A stretch of 64,000 bases of DNA from Deltaproteobacteria bacterium (GTDB taxonomy: Bacteria; SAR324; JACQKK01): positions 434,001-498,000 of the forward strand of contig JAOUEW010000001.1 in assembly GCA_029858505.1 (NCBI GenBank), read 5' to 3'. The notes under the pieces are model-generated. The model was given only the letters and a program-made list of their open reading frames with translations. It had not been told where the DNA came from and did no database searches. The position numbers were made by a program, and so were the translations under genes. Positions 46,278 to 55,928 of this stretch are shown here, in pieces (position 1 is the stretch's first letter; every line of letters begins with the position of its first letter).

Positions 46278-48203
46278 ATGCCTCCCTTGACCCGCTGGAC
46301 CCCTACCGATGCCATGGAACTGTATCACATGGACAAATGGGGCCAGGGATACTTTCACATCAACGCCAAAGGGCATGTGGCGGCCCGGCCCAACCCCGGC
46401 AGCCCGGTAGACATTGACCTGATGGAACTGGTGGAAGACGCCCGGGGGCGGGGCCACCACCTGCCGCTACTCATCCGGTTTTCCGATATTTTGCGGGGAC
46501 GGCTGGAACGCCTGCACGAGGCCTTTTTTCAAGCCCGCAAACTGCACAAGTTCGAGGGAGATCACCTGGCGGTGTATCCGGTGAAGGTGAACCAGCAGCG
46601 CCAAGTGGCCGAGGAAGTGGTGCGCTTTGGCGAGCCCCACGGCATTGGGTTAGAGGCTGGCTCGAAGGCGGAGCTGGTGGAAGTGCTGGCCCTGCAAAAC
46701 CGCCCCGGTTCGGTCATCATCTGCAACGGCTACAAAGACGCCGAATACATCCGCCTGGCCCTAAAGGGGCAAAGGCTGGGCAAGCGGGTGTTCTTGGTGG
46801 TGGAAAAACTGGGAGAGCTTCCCCTGCTGTTGCGCTTGGCCCGGGAGGAAGGCGTGGCCCCCCTGATCGGCATCCGGGTGAAGCTGGTCAGCTCCGGGTC
46901 GGGGAAGTGGGAATCCTCTGGGGGAGATCAATCGAAGTTTGGGCTGACGGCGGCGGACCTGGTGGCGGCGGTGGAAGGGCTGAAGCGGGAGGGAATGCTG
47001 GACGCCTTCAAACTGATTCACTTTCACATCGGTTCACAGGTCACCAACATTCGCCGCATCAAATCGGCCCTGAAAGAAATGGGCCGCTACTATGCCGAGT
47101 TGTCGGCTCTGGGCTGCCGGTTGGAATACGTTGACGTGGGTGGCGGGCTGGGGGTGGATTACGATGGGTCACGCTCGACCCATTCGTCTTCCATCAATTA
47201 CAGCGAGCAGGAATATGCCAACGACGTGGTGGGGGCCCTGGCCGAGGTCTGCCGGGCGGAGGAACTGCCCCACCCAGGAATTGTGACCGAATCGGGGCGG
47301 GCCATTACCGCCCACCATGCCATGCTGGTGTTCAACGTGTTCGAGACCCATTCCCTGGCCCACGACCAGCCAGAGATCTCTCCGCTGCCGGGGGAAGACA
47401 TTCCAGAATCGGTGGCCCAGATGGAAACCCTGATGGCCAACCTCACCAACTCTAACCTGCTCGAATCGTGGCACGACGCCCTGCACCTGCGGGACGAAGG
47501 CAACAAAATGTTCGACCTGGGGTTTCTTTCCCTGCGCCACCGGGCCCAGGCCCATAACCTGTTCTGGCGCATCGCCCGCAGCATTCAAAAAGAACTCACC
47601 ACCCGCAAAGAAATTCCGGAGGAGTTGGAAGCCCTCGACGCCATTCTGGCCGACAAATACTTTGGCAACTTTTCGGTGTTTCAGTCGCTCCCCGATGCCT
47701 GGGCCATTCAGCAGCAATTCCCCATCGCCCCCATTCACCGCCATACCGAATTGCCCACCCGCAACGGTGTGCTGCAAGACTTAACCTGCGACTCGGACGG
47801 AAAGATTGACTTGTTCATCAGCCCGTCGGGCAAGCGCACCACCCTGCCGCTCCACCCCTTGAACGGAACCGAGCCTTATTATATTGGGGTGTTTCTCACC
47901 GGGGCTTACCAAGAAATTCTGGGGGACCTGCACAACCTGTTCGGAGATACCAACGCCATTCACGTCACCCTGAAAGACCGCGGCGGGTGGACTTATGAGC
48001 AGATCATCCGGGGAGAAAGCGTGACCGACGTGCTGGATTACGTAAACTTCAAGGGAGAAGACCTGGCCCAGCGCATGGAAACCCAGGTGAACGACAGCGT
48101 GGCGGCGGGGCGCATGACCCCCACGGAGGGGCAGGCCCTGCTGGCGGCTTACCGGGCCACCTTGCAATCCTATACCTACTTACATCAAGAAGAACGTTCG
48201 TGA
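46278..48203 (+). CDS. speA: Biosynthetic arginine decarboxylase
   Basis: 641 residues, typical of SpeA. The PLP-binding Lys is in AVYPVKVNQQRQV; other hallmarks are GLEAGSKAELVEVLAL, FKLIHFHIGSQVTNIRRIKSA and YVDVGGGLGVDYDGSRS, with the C-terminal GAYQEILGDLHNLFGDTNAIHV. It converts arginine to agmatine. The next gene, speB, converts agmatine to putrescine, so the pair forms the agmatine route of polyamine synthesis. About 120 bp separate them. Confidence 0.98.
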   Translation: MPPLTRWTPTDAMELYHMDKWGQGYFHINAKGHVAARPNPGSPVDIDLMELVEDARGRGHHLPLLIRFSDILRGRLERLHEAFFQARKLHKFEGDHLAVYPVKVNQQRQVAEEVVRFGEPHGIGLEAGSKAELVEVLALQNRPGSVIICNGYKDAEYIRLALKGQRLGKRVFLVVEKLGELPLLLRLAREEGVAPLIGIRVKLVSSGSGKWESSGGDQSKFGLTAADLVAAVEGLKREGMLDAFKLIHFHIGSQVTNIRRIKSALKEMGRYYAELSALGCRLEYVDVGGGLGVDYDGSRSTHSSSINYSEQEYANDVVGALAEVCRAEELPHPGIVTESGRAITAHHAMLVFNVFETHSLAHDQPEISPLPGEDIPESVAQMETLMANLTNSNLLESWHDALHLRDEGNKMFDLGFLSLRHRAQAHNLFWRIARSIQKELTTRKEIPEELEALDAILADKYFGNFSVFQSLPDAWAIQQQFPIAPIHRHTELPTRNGVLQDLTCDSDGKIDLFISPSGKRTTLPLHPLNGTEPYYIGVFLTGAYQEILGDLHNLFGDTNAIHVTLKDRGGWTYEQIIRGESVTDVLDYVNFKGEDLAQRMETQVNDSVAAGRMTPTEGQALLAAYRATLQSYTYLHQEERS

Positions 48204-48324
48204 GGGAAGAAAAAAATCCCGCTGAACGCTATCCCAAGAGGATCCATGCGTGGGGTGTAGCGGCAAGCTTGGTGGTTTACCCTCTTTGGCGGTTCCTTCA
48301 AACACAAAAACCCAAACGTTCCCC

Positions 48325-49242
48325 ATGACCCAGACCTTGCGATTTCTTGGCACCGATGTTCACCCCTGCGCGTTTGACCAAGCCCGGGTGGTGGTGCTGC
48401 CCATTCCCTACGAGGGCACCGTGTCTTACCTGCATGGGGCGTCTCAGGGGCCGGGGGCGGTGCTGGCGGCGTCCGATCAGTTGGAAATGTATGACGATGA
48501 GCTGGACCTGAACCCGGACCAGGCGGGGGTGTTTACCCTGCCCCCGGTGGCGGCCCTGCCCCAGCCGGAAGACATGATGAAGGCCATTCACCAAGCGGCC
48601 CTGCCCTCGTTGCGGGCGGGCAAGCTGCTGCTGGGGCTGGGGGGAGAACACTCGGTGAGTTATGGGCTGTTCACCGCCCACCTGGAAGCCGGCACCGCTG
48701 GGGCCCCAGGGCAGCCGTTTTCCGTGCTGCAAATCGACGCCCACGGTGACCTGCGCCAAGAGTATCACGGCAGCCCCTTCAGCCATGCCTGCATTATGGC
48801 CCGGGCCCTGGACCTGGGGTTGTCTTTGGTTCAGGTGGGCATTCGGGCGGTGTGCCAAGAAGAGCGAAACTTGCTGCGCTCCAGGGGGTTGGAGGAAAAC
48901 GTGTTCTGGGCCCGAACCATTGCCGCCCAAACCGATGACCGCTGGATGGACCAAGTGATTGCGCGGCTGGGCCCCAAGGTGTACATCACCGTGGATGTGG
49001 ACGGGTTCGACCCCTCGGTGTTCCCTGGAACCGGAACCCCTGTGCCGGGGGGGCTGGGCTGGCACCAGGGCTTGCGCCTGCTGAGAAAGGTGGCCCAGGC
49101 CCGGCGGGTGATTGGCATGGACATTGTGGAGGTGTCTCCCCAGCCGCCCGCGGTCATTTCCGAATTCAACGCCGCCCTGCTGGCCTACAAAATGATTGGC
49201 TATGCCCTGGAGCAAGAATTAAGAGTCAAAGGAAGCAAATAA
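48325..49242 (+). CDS. speB: Agmatinase (agmatine ureohydrolase)
   Basis: 305 residues from ATG 48325 (MTQTLRFLGTDVHPC). Ureohydrolase manganese ligands are in GGEHSVSYG, QIDAHGDLRQEY and TVDVDGFDPSVFPGTGTP, and the C-terminal GMDIVEVSPQP is normal. Most ureohydrolases have DAHxD, and here DAHGD fits. It hydrolyses agmatine to putrescine and urea, following SpeA. Ends at a strong bidirectional terminator. Confidence 0.97.
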   Translation: MTQTLRFLGTDVHPCAFDQARVVVLPIPYEGTVSYLHGASQGPGAVLAASDQLEMYDDELDLNPDQAGVFTLPPVAALPQPEDMMKAIHQAALPSLRAGKLLLGLGGEHSVSYGLFTAHLEAGTAGAPGQPFSVLQIDAHGDLRQEYHGSPFSHACIMARALDLGLSLVQVGIRAVCQEERNLLRSRGLEENVFWARTIAAQTDDRWMDQVIARLGPKVYITVDVDGFDPSVFPGTGTPVPGGLGWHQGLRLLRKVAQARRVIGMDIVEVSPQPPAVISEFNAALLAYKMIGYALEQELRVKGSK

Positions 49243-49290
49243 ATAACCCGTCGGCTTCGATTCATCCGTTAAAGCACCCCACCCAAAAAA

Positions 49291-49360
49291 TAAAAAAGAA
49301 AACCAGAGGGCAGAATTCCGGGAGGGAGGGACCTGGAATTTGCCTGCTGGTTTTCAGTTT
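49291..49360. terminator. Long bidirectional terminator between speB and the kelch lipoprotein gene
   Basis: Imperfect stem GAAAACCAG-ag-GGCAGAATTCC (49298-49319) with GGAATTTGCC-tg-CTGGTTTTC (49335-49355). On the plus strand it is followed by AGTTTTAC, and on the minus strand by TTTTTTATTTTTTGGG, so it can stop both convergent genes. Confidence 0.85.
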
Positions 49361-49385
49361 TACGGTGACTACGGGGTTATTCCTT

Positions 49386-52250
49386 TTACGGGCTCAACTT
49401 CCACAGGTCGTTCAGGTAACCCTGCGTTGCAGTGGAACCATAGCCCAGCCCCCCGAACAGCCACAGGTTCCCTGCCCCATCTGCCCAGGAGATGCTGGCC
49501 TGCCGTGCGCCCGGCACGTTGGTGGCTGCAGCGATACCCTGGGTGCCATACACCCCCAAAGCATTCACCGTATTGCCGCCGCTGATCCAGGTCCAATTTG
49601 TCCCGTCCCACTTCCACACATCATTTAAATTGCCTAATGTTCCCCCTACGGAACCATATCCCACCCCCCCGAACAGCCAAACGTTTCCTGCGGCATCTTG
49701 CCAAGTTACAGCGCTATCTCTGGCCCCTGGCACGTTTGCGGCGGCGGCGGTGCCTTTGATGCCATACACTCCGGCGGCACCTGGCATGGTGCTGCCGCTG
49801 ATCCAAGTCCAATTTGTGCCATCCCATTTCCATAAGTCGTTTAGTTTTCCAGGAAAACCCCCCATTGAAGAATTGCCGTTTCCCCCGAACAACCACAGGT
49901 TCCCCGCCGCGTCTGTCCAGGAAACGCTACCACTTCTTGCACCAGGCACGTTTGCGGCGGCGGCGGTGCCCTTTGTGCCATATACCCCCAGGGCACCTAT
50001 CGTGCTGCTGCCGCTGACCCAGGTCCAATTGGCACCATCCCACATCCACAGGTCGTTGTACCAGCCAATCATTCCAGCCGTATTATAGGCGTTCCCCCCA
50101 AATATCCAAATTTTCCCCAACGCATCTTTCCAGGTTACAGATCCATCTCTGGCCCCTGGCACATTGGTGGCGGCGGTGGTGCCTTTGGTGCCATACACCC
50201 CAGCGGCACCTGCCGTGGTGCTGCCGCTGATCCAAGTCCAATTTGTGCCATCCCACTTCCACAGGTCGTTCAATCCGCTAATGGATCCAGCGGAGTCATA
50301 CCCAACCCCCCCGAACAGCCACAGGTTCCCCGCCGCGTCTGTCCAGGAAACGCTATCACTTCTTGCTCCTGGCACGTTGGCGGCGGCGGCAGTACCCTTG
50401 GTGCCATACACCCCGGTGGCATTCACTGTGCTGCTGCCGCTGACCCAGGTCCATTGACCCGTGGCGGGGGAAAATTTCCACAGGTCACTCAGATAACCCA
50501 ACGATCCGGTGGAACTAAAGCCCACTCCCCCAAACAGCCACAGGTTCCCCGCTGCGTCTATCCAGGAACCGCTGGCATACCTCCCCCCCGGCACGTTGGC
50601 GGCAGCAGCGGAACCTTTGGTGCCGTAGACTCCCAGGGCATTCACCGTGCTGCTGCCGTTGACCCAGGTTTGCTGAAGAACAGTGGTGAGGCCCGTGGAG
50701 CCGGTGACACCCCCACTGGTTGCGCTGATGGTGCCAGTACCCACCCCGGCATACACCACCGTGGCCAAGCCCGCGGCAGAGATGGTAGCCGAATTGAGGT
50801 TAGAGGAAGCCCAGGTGGGTGCGGCGGCGGCATAAGCGGGCAGAGCCAAGGCCGTGGCGTCAGAGAACGTTCCGGTGGCGATGTATTGCTGGGTCTGCCC
50901 AGTGAGGATAGTGGCATTGGCCGGGGATACCGCAATGCTCACCAAGTTGGGGTTGCCCACGGTAAGGGTGGCGCTGCCGATGATGGCCCCACTGGCGGCC
51001 TGGATGGCCGCCGTTCCGCCAATGTTTCCCCCGTTTACCGCCGTGGCAAGGCCAGCAGCGTCAACGGTGGCGTTGGCGGTGGTGAGGCTGCTCCAGGTGA
51101 CGGTGTTGTAAACGCTGGGCAGGGTTAACGCTTGGGTATCGGAGTAGTTGCCCGTGGCGGTGAACTGCTGGGTGGTGCCCCGGGGCACGGTGATGCCCGG
51201 CCCCGGCCCCACGGCAATGCTCACCAAGTTGGGGTTGCCCACGGTAAGGGTGGCGGTGCCTGTCTTCCCGCTGGCCGGGTCGGTGGCGGTGATGAGGGAA
51301 GTACCCGTGATGTTGCCGGTGTTGATGGCGGTGGCCAAGCCAGAGGTGCTGACAATGGTGGCGTTGGTGGTGGTGCCGCTGGTCCAGGTCATCAGGGTGG
51401 TGATGACTCCCGTGGTGTTGTCGGTGAACGTTCCCGTGGCGGTGAATTGCTGGCTGGTGCCCCTGGGCACGGTGACATTGCCAGGGGTGACAGCAAGACT
51501 CACCAGGGTGGGCATGCCCACGGTAAGGGTGGCACTGCCAGAGATGAGCCCGCTGGTGGCGGTGATGGCCGACGTGCCCGTGATGGTGCCGGTGGCCGGC
51601 AATGAAGCCAGCCCCGTGCTGTTGATGGTGGCGTTGGCCGGGGTGCCGCTGCTCCAGGTGATGGCGTTGTAGGCGTTTGGCAGAGCGCGATTCATGCCAT
51701 CGTTGTAGGCCCCCGACGCGCTGAATTGCTTGGTGGTTCCCCTGGGAACCAAAGGATTCGCCGGAGCCACCGTGATGCCGGTGAGGTAGGGAGTCACGGT
51801 TACGTTCACCGTGGGCACCAATGACACGTTGGGGGTGGGGGAATTGTCGGTGGCCTGCAGGTCGAAGGAATCCGCCCCGGCCATGGTGGTGTTGGGGGTG
51901 TAGGTCACCGTGAAGGTAAACGTGTAGCCACTGGTCATGTTGCCCGTGGTGGTGGCCAGGGTGAAGGCCGATAGCGTGCCCTTGGTGGGGGCCTTGACCG
52001 CCGCCAGGGTGACCACTGGGCTGTCGGTGTCGGTGACGGTGTAGGTGAGGGTCACCGGCACGTTGGCCGGGGTGGTCACCGCCGCTGGGGGGGCGATGTC
52101 TGGGCAATACAGGCAGGTAGGCAGCAAGAACTCCGTTCCCCGATACACCTTGGGGATATTGCAGCCCGTCAGGAACAACGGAATGGCCAGCAGGGCCAGC
52201 AGGTTTACGAGAATCCTCCACACCCCCATTCTGCGTGTCACACAGCCCAT
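49386..52250 (-). CDS. Lipoprotein with BIG2 Ig-like domains and a six-bladed kelch-type propeller
   Basis: 954 residues from ATG 52250, chosen for GGAGG seven bases upstream. Signal peptide with lipobox LTGC (ILVNLLALLAIPLFLTGC). After a cadherin-like Ig domain (about 45-140) come four BIG2 domains, each with a variant of V-x-x-P-R-G-T-(T/S)-x-Q-F-x-A-x-G, then six kelch-like blades of about 65 residues carrying W-x-D-A-x-G-x-x-W-L-F-G-G and N-D-L-W-K-W-D-G-T-N-W-T-W. Probably exposed at the cell surface for adhesion or glycan binding. Blades are highly similar in DNA, suggesting recent duplication. The next lipoprotein upstream has the same orientation. Confidence 0.88.
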   Translation of the reverse strand: MGCVTRRMGVWRILVNLLALLAIPLFLTGCNIPKVYRGTEFLLPTCLYCPDIAPPAAVTTPANVPVTLTYTVTDTDSPVVTLAAVKAPTKGTLSAFTLATTTGNMTSGYTFTFTVTYTPNTTMAGADSFDLQATDNSPTPNVSLVPTVNVTVTPYLTGITVAPANPLVPRGTTKQFSASGAYNDGMNRALPNAYNAITWSSGTPANATINSTGLASLPATGTITGTSAITATSGLISGSATLTVGMPTLVSLAVTPGNVTVPRGTSQQFTATGTFTDNTTGVITTLMTWTSGTTTNATIVSTSGLATAINTGNITGTSLITATDPASGKTGTATLTVGNPNLVSIAVGPGPGITVPRGTTQQFTATGNYSDTQALTLPSVYNTVTWSSLTTANATVDAAGLATAVNGGNIGGTAAIQAASGAIIGSATLTVGNPNLVSIAVSPANATILTGQTQQYIATGTFSDATALALPAYAAAAPTWASSNLNSATISAAGLATVVYAGVGTGTISATSGGVTGSTGLTTVLQQTWVNGSSTVNALGVYGTKGSAAAANVPGGRYASGSWIDAAGNLWLFGGVGFSSTGSLGYLSDLWKFSPATGQWTWVSGSSTVNATGVYGTKGTAAAANVPGARSDSVSWTDAAGNLWLFGGVGYDSAGSISGLNDLWKWDGTNWTWISGSTTAGAAGVYGTKGTTAATNVPGARDGSVTWKDALGKIWIFGGNAYNTAGMIGWYNDLWMWDGANWTWVSGSSTIGALGVYGTKGTAAAANVPGARSGSVSWTDAAGNLWLFGGNGNSSMGGFPGKLNDLWKWDGTNWTWISGSTMPGAAGVYGIKGTAAAANVPGARDSAVTWQDAAGNVWLFGGVGYGSVGGTLGNLNDVWKWDGTNWTWISGGNTVNALGVYGTQGIAAATNVPGARQASISWADGAGNLWLFGGLGYGSTATQGYLNDLWKLSP

Positions 52251-52629
52251 GATTTTCCTCCACTTGGTGTTTTGTTGAGCCCCCCACCGGGGCTGGATGT
52301 TTGTTGCGCTGTTACGGGGAAACCCCCCAATTTTGGAAAATAAAGTAACACACGGGCGTGACACGAACGTGACATGAACAGGTCAAATGCCCTATAAATG
52401 GAAATATATTTATATATTATTGATATATTAAGGGAATAAAGCGTATAAAAAATGATATATATATGACAAATTGCCATCAGGAAGATGGCATTTCGCACCA
52501 AAAATAAGGCAAAAAAGGATTGGCTTTTACAGAGAGGAAGCGAAAGTCGGGCGTGGGGGAGATGTGCGTGATGGGCAGGAGTCGCCTAGCGCGGGATATT
52601 TACTCGGTAGGGGGGGGGAATCTCCCGTG
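52251..52629. other. AT-rich intergenic region with hairpin and direct repeats
   Basis: 379 bp between two lipoprotein genes on the minus strand. It contains a very AT-rich tract (about 52385-52470), a hairpin TGCCATC-aggaa-GATGGCA (52472-52490), and the near-repeat CGTGACACGAA / CGTGACATGAA (about 52354-52375), which could bind a regulator of the BIG2/kelch gene. No small gene is visible. Confidence 0.55.
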
Positions 52630-54084
52630 CTACTTATATTGTGCGGACATGATGAGGGTTCCGCCTTGCTGCCAGGCGGCCCAACTATTTCCGCTGGCAT
52701 CAATGACCACCATGGGGTTGTCGGAGGTTGCCGGGCTGACCGCGGCATCAATCTGAGCAGCCGTGCCCCAGGCGCTGGAAGAATAACGGATGGCGTTGAT
52801 GTTGTTCACGGCTACGGCACTGGGCATTTGCCACAGGGCAACCGCCGTGCCGTTGCTGTTCAGGGCCACCACCGGGTTGCGGGCCCCCACCACAATGCCG
52901 GTGGAAAGAGCGGTTTCGGTGCCCCACGACGCGGTTGTTGAGGATGTGGTTCCTGATGTGATGGTGGTTACCGTGTATTTATTGGCGAACACCTTGTAAT
53001 TGGTGCCATCGTTGTATTCCCACACGGCCATGGTGGTGCCGCTGGGCAGCATGGAAATACGGGGGTTGGAATGGGTTCCAATGGTGGTTTCGATATACAC
53101 CGGGGTGTTCCAGGTGTTGGTGGATTTGTTGTACCAGCGAGACTGAATGGCGCTGCCCTGCTCCCACACCACCAAAGCGTTTCCGGTGGCGTCCATGCCT
53201 ACTTGGGGGTTCGACGCGGTGAAGGCTTGATTATCCACAATGGCGGCTGTACCCCAGGTGGCTGCCCCCCAGGTGTGCCGCTTGGATTTAATGTCATCAA
53301 TCCCCACCACCCCGCTGTTCTCTTGATACACCACCATGGCGTTTCCCAAACCATCGGTGGCAACGGAAGGATTCAACGCCGTGACCGTGCTGGCCGATAA
53401 ATCTCCCTCGGTTCCCCAGTTTGCCCAGCCGCTGTCCCAGAAGTTATACCAGATGGAGGTGGGATTGCCCGCGTTAAGGTTGGGCTGGGTCCACACAATT
53501 AAAAAGTCGTTGGAGAATCGGTCGCTCACCACTTTGGGAGACACGGCAGACAAGGTGTTGAATTCAATTTGCTGGGCCACGGTCCAGGCACCCGCAGCAA
53601 CCGAGTAATGACTGGCCCAAATGTGGGTAACGGCCGAACCGTTGTCTTGCTGCCACACCACCACCGCATCGCCCTTGGTGGCGGCGTTGGTAGAGGTATC
53701 CACGGCAACCTGAGGCAGGGTGGCGCTGGTCGCACCCGTGCTAATCTGGGCGGCGGCGCTCCAAGTGGCGGTGGTGGCGTTATAAATACTCACGAAAACC
53801 GCGTAGATTCCCGCCCCCACATCGCTTTGCCACACCAAAAACACATTGTTGGAGGCATCCATGGCCATTTGGGGATTGATGGCGCTGATGGCCCCTGTGT
53901 ACCTCGTAGCCGGTGTTTGCCAGGCGGGCACCACTGGGGCAGGGGTGGCTCCACCGCCGCCCCCACTGGCCGTGGTTCCCCCGCAGCCTGCCTGGGCCAG
54001 CAAGGCCACGGCCGCGAAGGCCGCCAACCCAGCCTGGAACCAGGAGGGGTTCGTCCGGGGGGTGTTGGGGGTTTGTGTGTGCAT
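52630..54084 (-). CDS. Lipoprotein with eight repeats predicted to form a beta-propeller
   Basis: 484 residues from ATG 54084. The lipobox is AQAGC (FAAVALLAQAGC), followed by a Gly-rich linker and eight repeats of about 50 residues containing N-P-x-(V/M)-x-x-D-x-x-G-N-x-x-(V/A)-V-W-(Q/E) and a second strand with W-x-x-A-x-x-I. This pattern suggests an eight-bladed propeller like bacterial surface or sugar-binding proteins. No enzyme motif. It is upstream of the BIG2/kelch lipoprotein on the same strand; both may be exposed at the surface and share a role. Confidence 0.75.
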   Translation of the reverse strand: MHTQTPNTPRTNPSWFQAGLAAFAAVALLAQAGCGGTTASGGGGGATPAPVVPAWQTPATRYTGAISAINPQMAMDASNNVFLVWQSDVGAGIYAVFVSIYNATTATWSAAAQISTGATSATLPQVAVDTSTNAATKGDAVVVWQQDNGSAVTHIWASHYSVAAGAWTVAQQIEFNTLSAVSPKVVSDRFSNDFLIVWTQPNLNAGNPTSIWYNFWDSGWANWGTEGDLSASTVTALNPSVATDGLGNAMVVYQENSGVVGIDDIKSKRHTWGAATWGTAAIVDNQAFTASNPQVGMDATGNALVVWEQGSAIQSRWYNKSTNTWNTPVYIETTIGTHSNPRISMLPSGTTMAVWEYNDGTNYKVFANKYTVTTITSGTTSSTTASWGTETALSTGIVVGARNPVVALNSNGTAVALWQMPSAVAVNNINAIRYSSSAWGTAAQIDAAVSPATSDNPMVVIDASGNSWAAWQQGGTLIMSAQYK

Positions 54085-54136
54085 GGAATGCCTCGTGTTG
54101 AGTGTGCGTCTGCCCGAAATGGTTTGACCCGTTGGT

Positions 54137-55147
54137 TTACACCACATCGCCGCCCCGGCCCCCAATCACCACCTTGCCTTCTTCTTCTAGTTTGCGGGCC
54201 ACTTTCACCAGGGTCTGCTGGGCTTTCTCCACGTCGGTCACCCGCACAGGACCCATCACCTCCAGGTCTTCCCGCAGCATTTCCCCGGCCCGCTGAGACA
54301 TGGAGCTGAAGATCAGTTCCTTGATGGCGTCAGAAGCCGTCTTCAGGGCCATGGCCAATTCTTGCTGGGGCACCTCTTTGATGATGAGCTGCATGGAGCG
54401 GGTATCGATAAGCACCATGTCTTCAAAGGTGAACATCAGCTCGCGAATCTGCTCGGCCAGGTCGGGGTTGGATTCCTCGATGGTGGCCAGAATGCGGGTT
54501 TCGGTGGATTTATCCACCGAGTTCAGCATTTCGGCCACGGATTCAATACCCCCCACCTTGGAGGTGCCCATGGCGCCAGCGGCTTGCATCTCCCGCGACA
54601 GCACTTCGTCAATCTCCGACACCACCCCTGGCTGAATCGACTCCAGAGTGGCCATGCGGTACACCACGTCGGCCTGCAGGTTCTCTGGCAGTTCCTTCAG
54701 CACGGTGGCGGTTTGCTCCGGGTCTTCCAGGTGGGCCAGAATCAACGCGATGGTTTGGGGGTGTTCGTGGGTAATAAAGTTGGCGATGGCCTTGGGGTCT
54801 AGCCACTTCAACGACTCCAGGGCGCTTTCTTCCACATTGGCCGACAGGTTATCGACCAGTTCCTTGGCCCGGTCGCCCCCCAGGGCCTTGGTGAGGGCGT
54901 TCTTCACAAAGTCGCCAGAGGCGGCCAGCATGAAACCGCTGCCCTCCGAGTGGTTCTTGGTGTAATACTCCTCCAGCACCATGTCAATTTCCTCGGGGGA
55001 AATATCGGAAAAGCGGGCCATGTAATAACCCACCTGCTGGATTTCGGAGTCTTCCAGGTTTTTAATGATTTCTGCGGCGCCCTCTTCTCCCAAGGCCAGC
55101 AACAAAATGGCGGCCTTCTTGGGCCCGGTCATTTTTCCTGAACCCAT
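54137..55147 (-). CDS. fliG: Flagellar motor switch protein FliG
   Basis: 336 residues, the usual size. N-terminal MTGPKKAAILLLALGEEGAAEIIKNL matches the FliF-binding domain; the EHPQ motif (ITHEHPQTIALILAHL) of the middle domain is intact; the C-terminal domain carries the charged torque helix (DTRSMQLIIKEVPQQELAMALK, with further acidic and basic residues to GEMLREDLEVMG). It couples stator force to the rotor. No other flagellar gene adjoins; start at 55147 or at Met 6 (55132), which has the better ribosome site (AGGA). Confidence 0.97.
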   Translation of the reverse strand: MGSGKMTGPKKAAILLLALGEEGAAEIIKNLEDSEIQQVGYYMARFSDISPEEIDMVLEEYYTKNHSEGSGFMLAASGDFVKNALTKALGGDRAKELVDNLSANVEESALESLKWLDPKAIANFITHEHPQTIALILAHLEDPEQTATVLKELPENLQADVVYRMATLESIQPGVVSEIDEVLSREMQAAGAMGTSKVGGIESVAEMLNSVDKSTETRILATIEESNPDLAEQIRELMFTFEDMVLIDTRSMQLIIKEVPQQELAMALKTASDAIKELIFSSMSQRAGEMLREDLEVMGPVRVTDVEKAQQTLVKVARKLEEEGKVVIGGRGGDVV

Positions 55148-55445
55148 GGGTCACCAAATTCGGAAAGAGGGGGGTTGGGGTGCCATATGGCGTTGGTTTG
55201 AGAAATTCATCAAGATCTCGGCTCAGTTTAACACAACCCATTCAAATCATAAAGCCTTTTTCGGGGGCGGTGCGGTTTTACCCTAGTAAAACAGCCCCTT
55301 CCCCAGCCTAGCGCAGGGGTTTCTGGGGGTTCTCAATGCATTTTGGGTGCCCAACCAGCGGGGGGGTATTCCTGGGATCCTGCCGCTCCAACCGTTGACA
55401 ACCCCCCCTGGCCCCAGGGTAACATTCAGGATTCAGTTCTCTCAT

Positions 55446-55519
55446 GGCAGGGTAGCTCAGCTGGTTAGAGCGTGCGATTCATAATCGCAAGGTCGGGAGT
55501 TCAAGTCTCCCTCCTGCTA
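55446..55519 (+). tRNA. tRNA-Met (anticodon CAT, elongator-like)
   Basis: Complete 74-nt cloverleaf: acceptor GGCAGGG/TCCTGCT, D-arm GCTC/GAGC, anticodon stem TGCGA/TCGCA with loop TTCATAA (CAT), T-arm GGGAG-TTCAAGT-CTCCC, discriminator A. It lacks initiator features, and the overall sequence resembles elongator Met rather than Ile-lysidine tRNA. CCA is not encoded. The following 8 kb is accessory DNA with an integrase, so this is the likely attachment site of an island. Confidence 0.93.
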
Positions 55520-55928
55520 CTTGAAATGTAAGCGCTTTTATCGGACTTGCCGCCGCAGACCCCCTCCTACTGTCCACCCTACTGTCCACTTTCACCCCCC
55601 GCTTTGCCTGTGGCTTGGGGGGAGTCTGTCCATGACGCCAACGGCGAACGGGTGATGATGAATCCCAAATCGTGGGTTTTAGGGGGGTTCTAGGTCGTCT
55701 GCTCAACCACATCGTTCTGTTATTTCAAAAGGATGGAACCTTGGCGTTCTGTTGTCTTCTGCCCTTTGCGGCCCTATCCATATAAAATGGACCGTAGGAT
55801 GGACAGTCATTTGAACGCAAGGTGGAGGAAGATTTAGGGTCCCCTCAACATCCCTTTCCTATGGGTGAAAGCCAATCTTTGGCTTTGATTTGGCTTTTCC
55901 AAAAACTTATCCTACTGATATGATGATA
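55520..55928. other. Island left margin beside tRNA-Met, with 12-bp iterons
   Basis: 409 bp without a gene. Two exactly tandem copies of CCTACTGTCCAC lie at 55566-55577 and 55578-55589; a degenerate inverted pair (TGGACCGTAGGATGGACAGT) is at about 55789-55808. Such paired short repeats close to a tRNA 3' end look like integrase arm sites. Base composition is mixed and falls towards the next gene. Confidence 0.55.
55566..55589 (+). repeat. Tandem 12-bp iterons (candidate integrase arm sites)
   Basis: Perfect tandem duplication of CCTACTGTCCAC, 46 bp beyond the tRNA-Met gene; an inverted, diverged pair lies 200 bp further in. Confidence 0.6.

Noticed and set aside
55479-55712. Short minus-strand ORF ending in GRLELPTLRL over tRNA-Met
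   Set aside because: This is the usual spurious reading of a tRNA 3' half and margin; it has no ribosome site.
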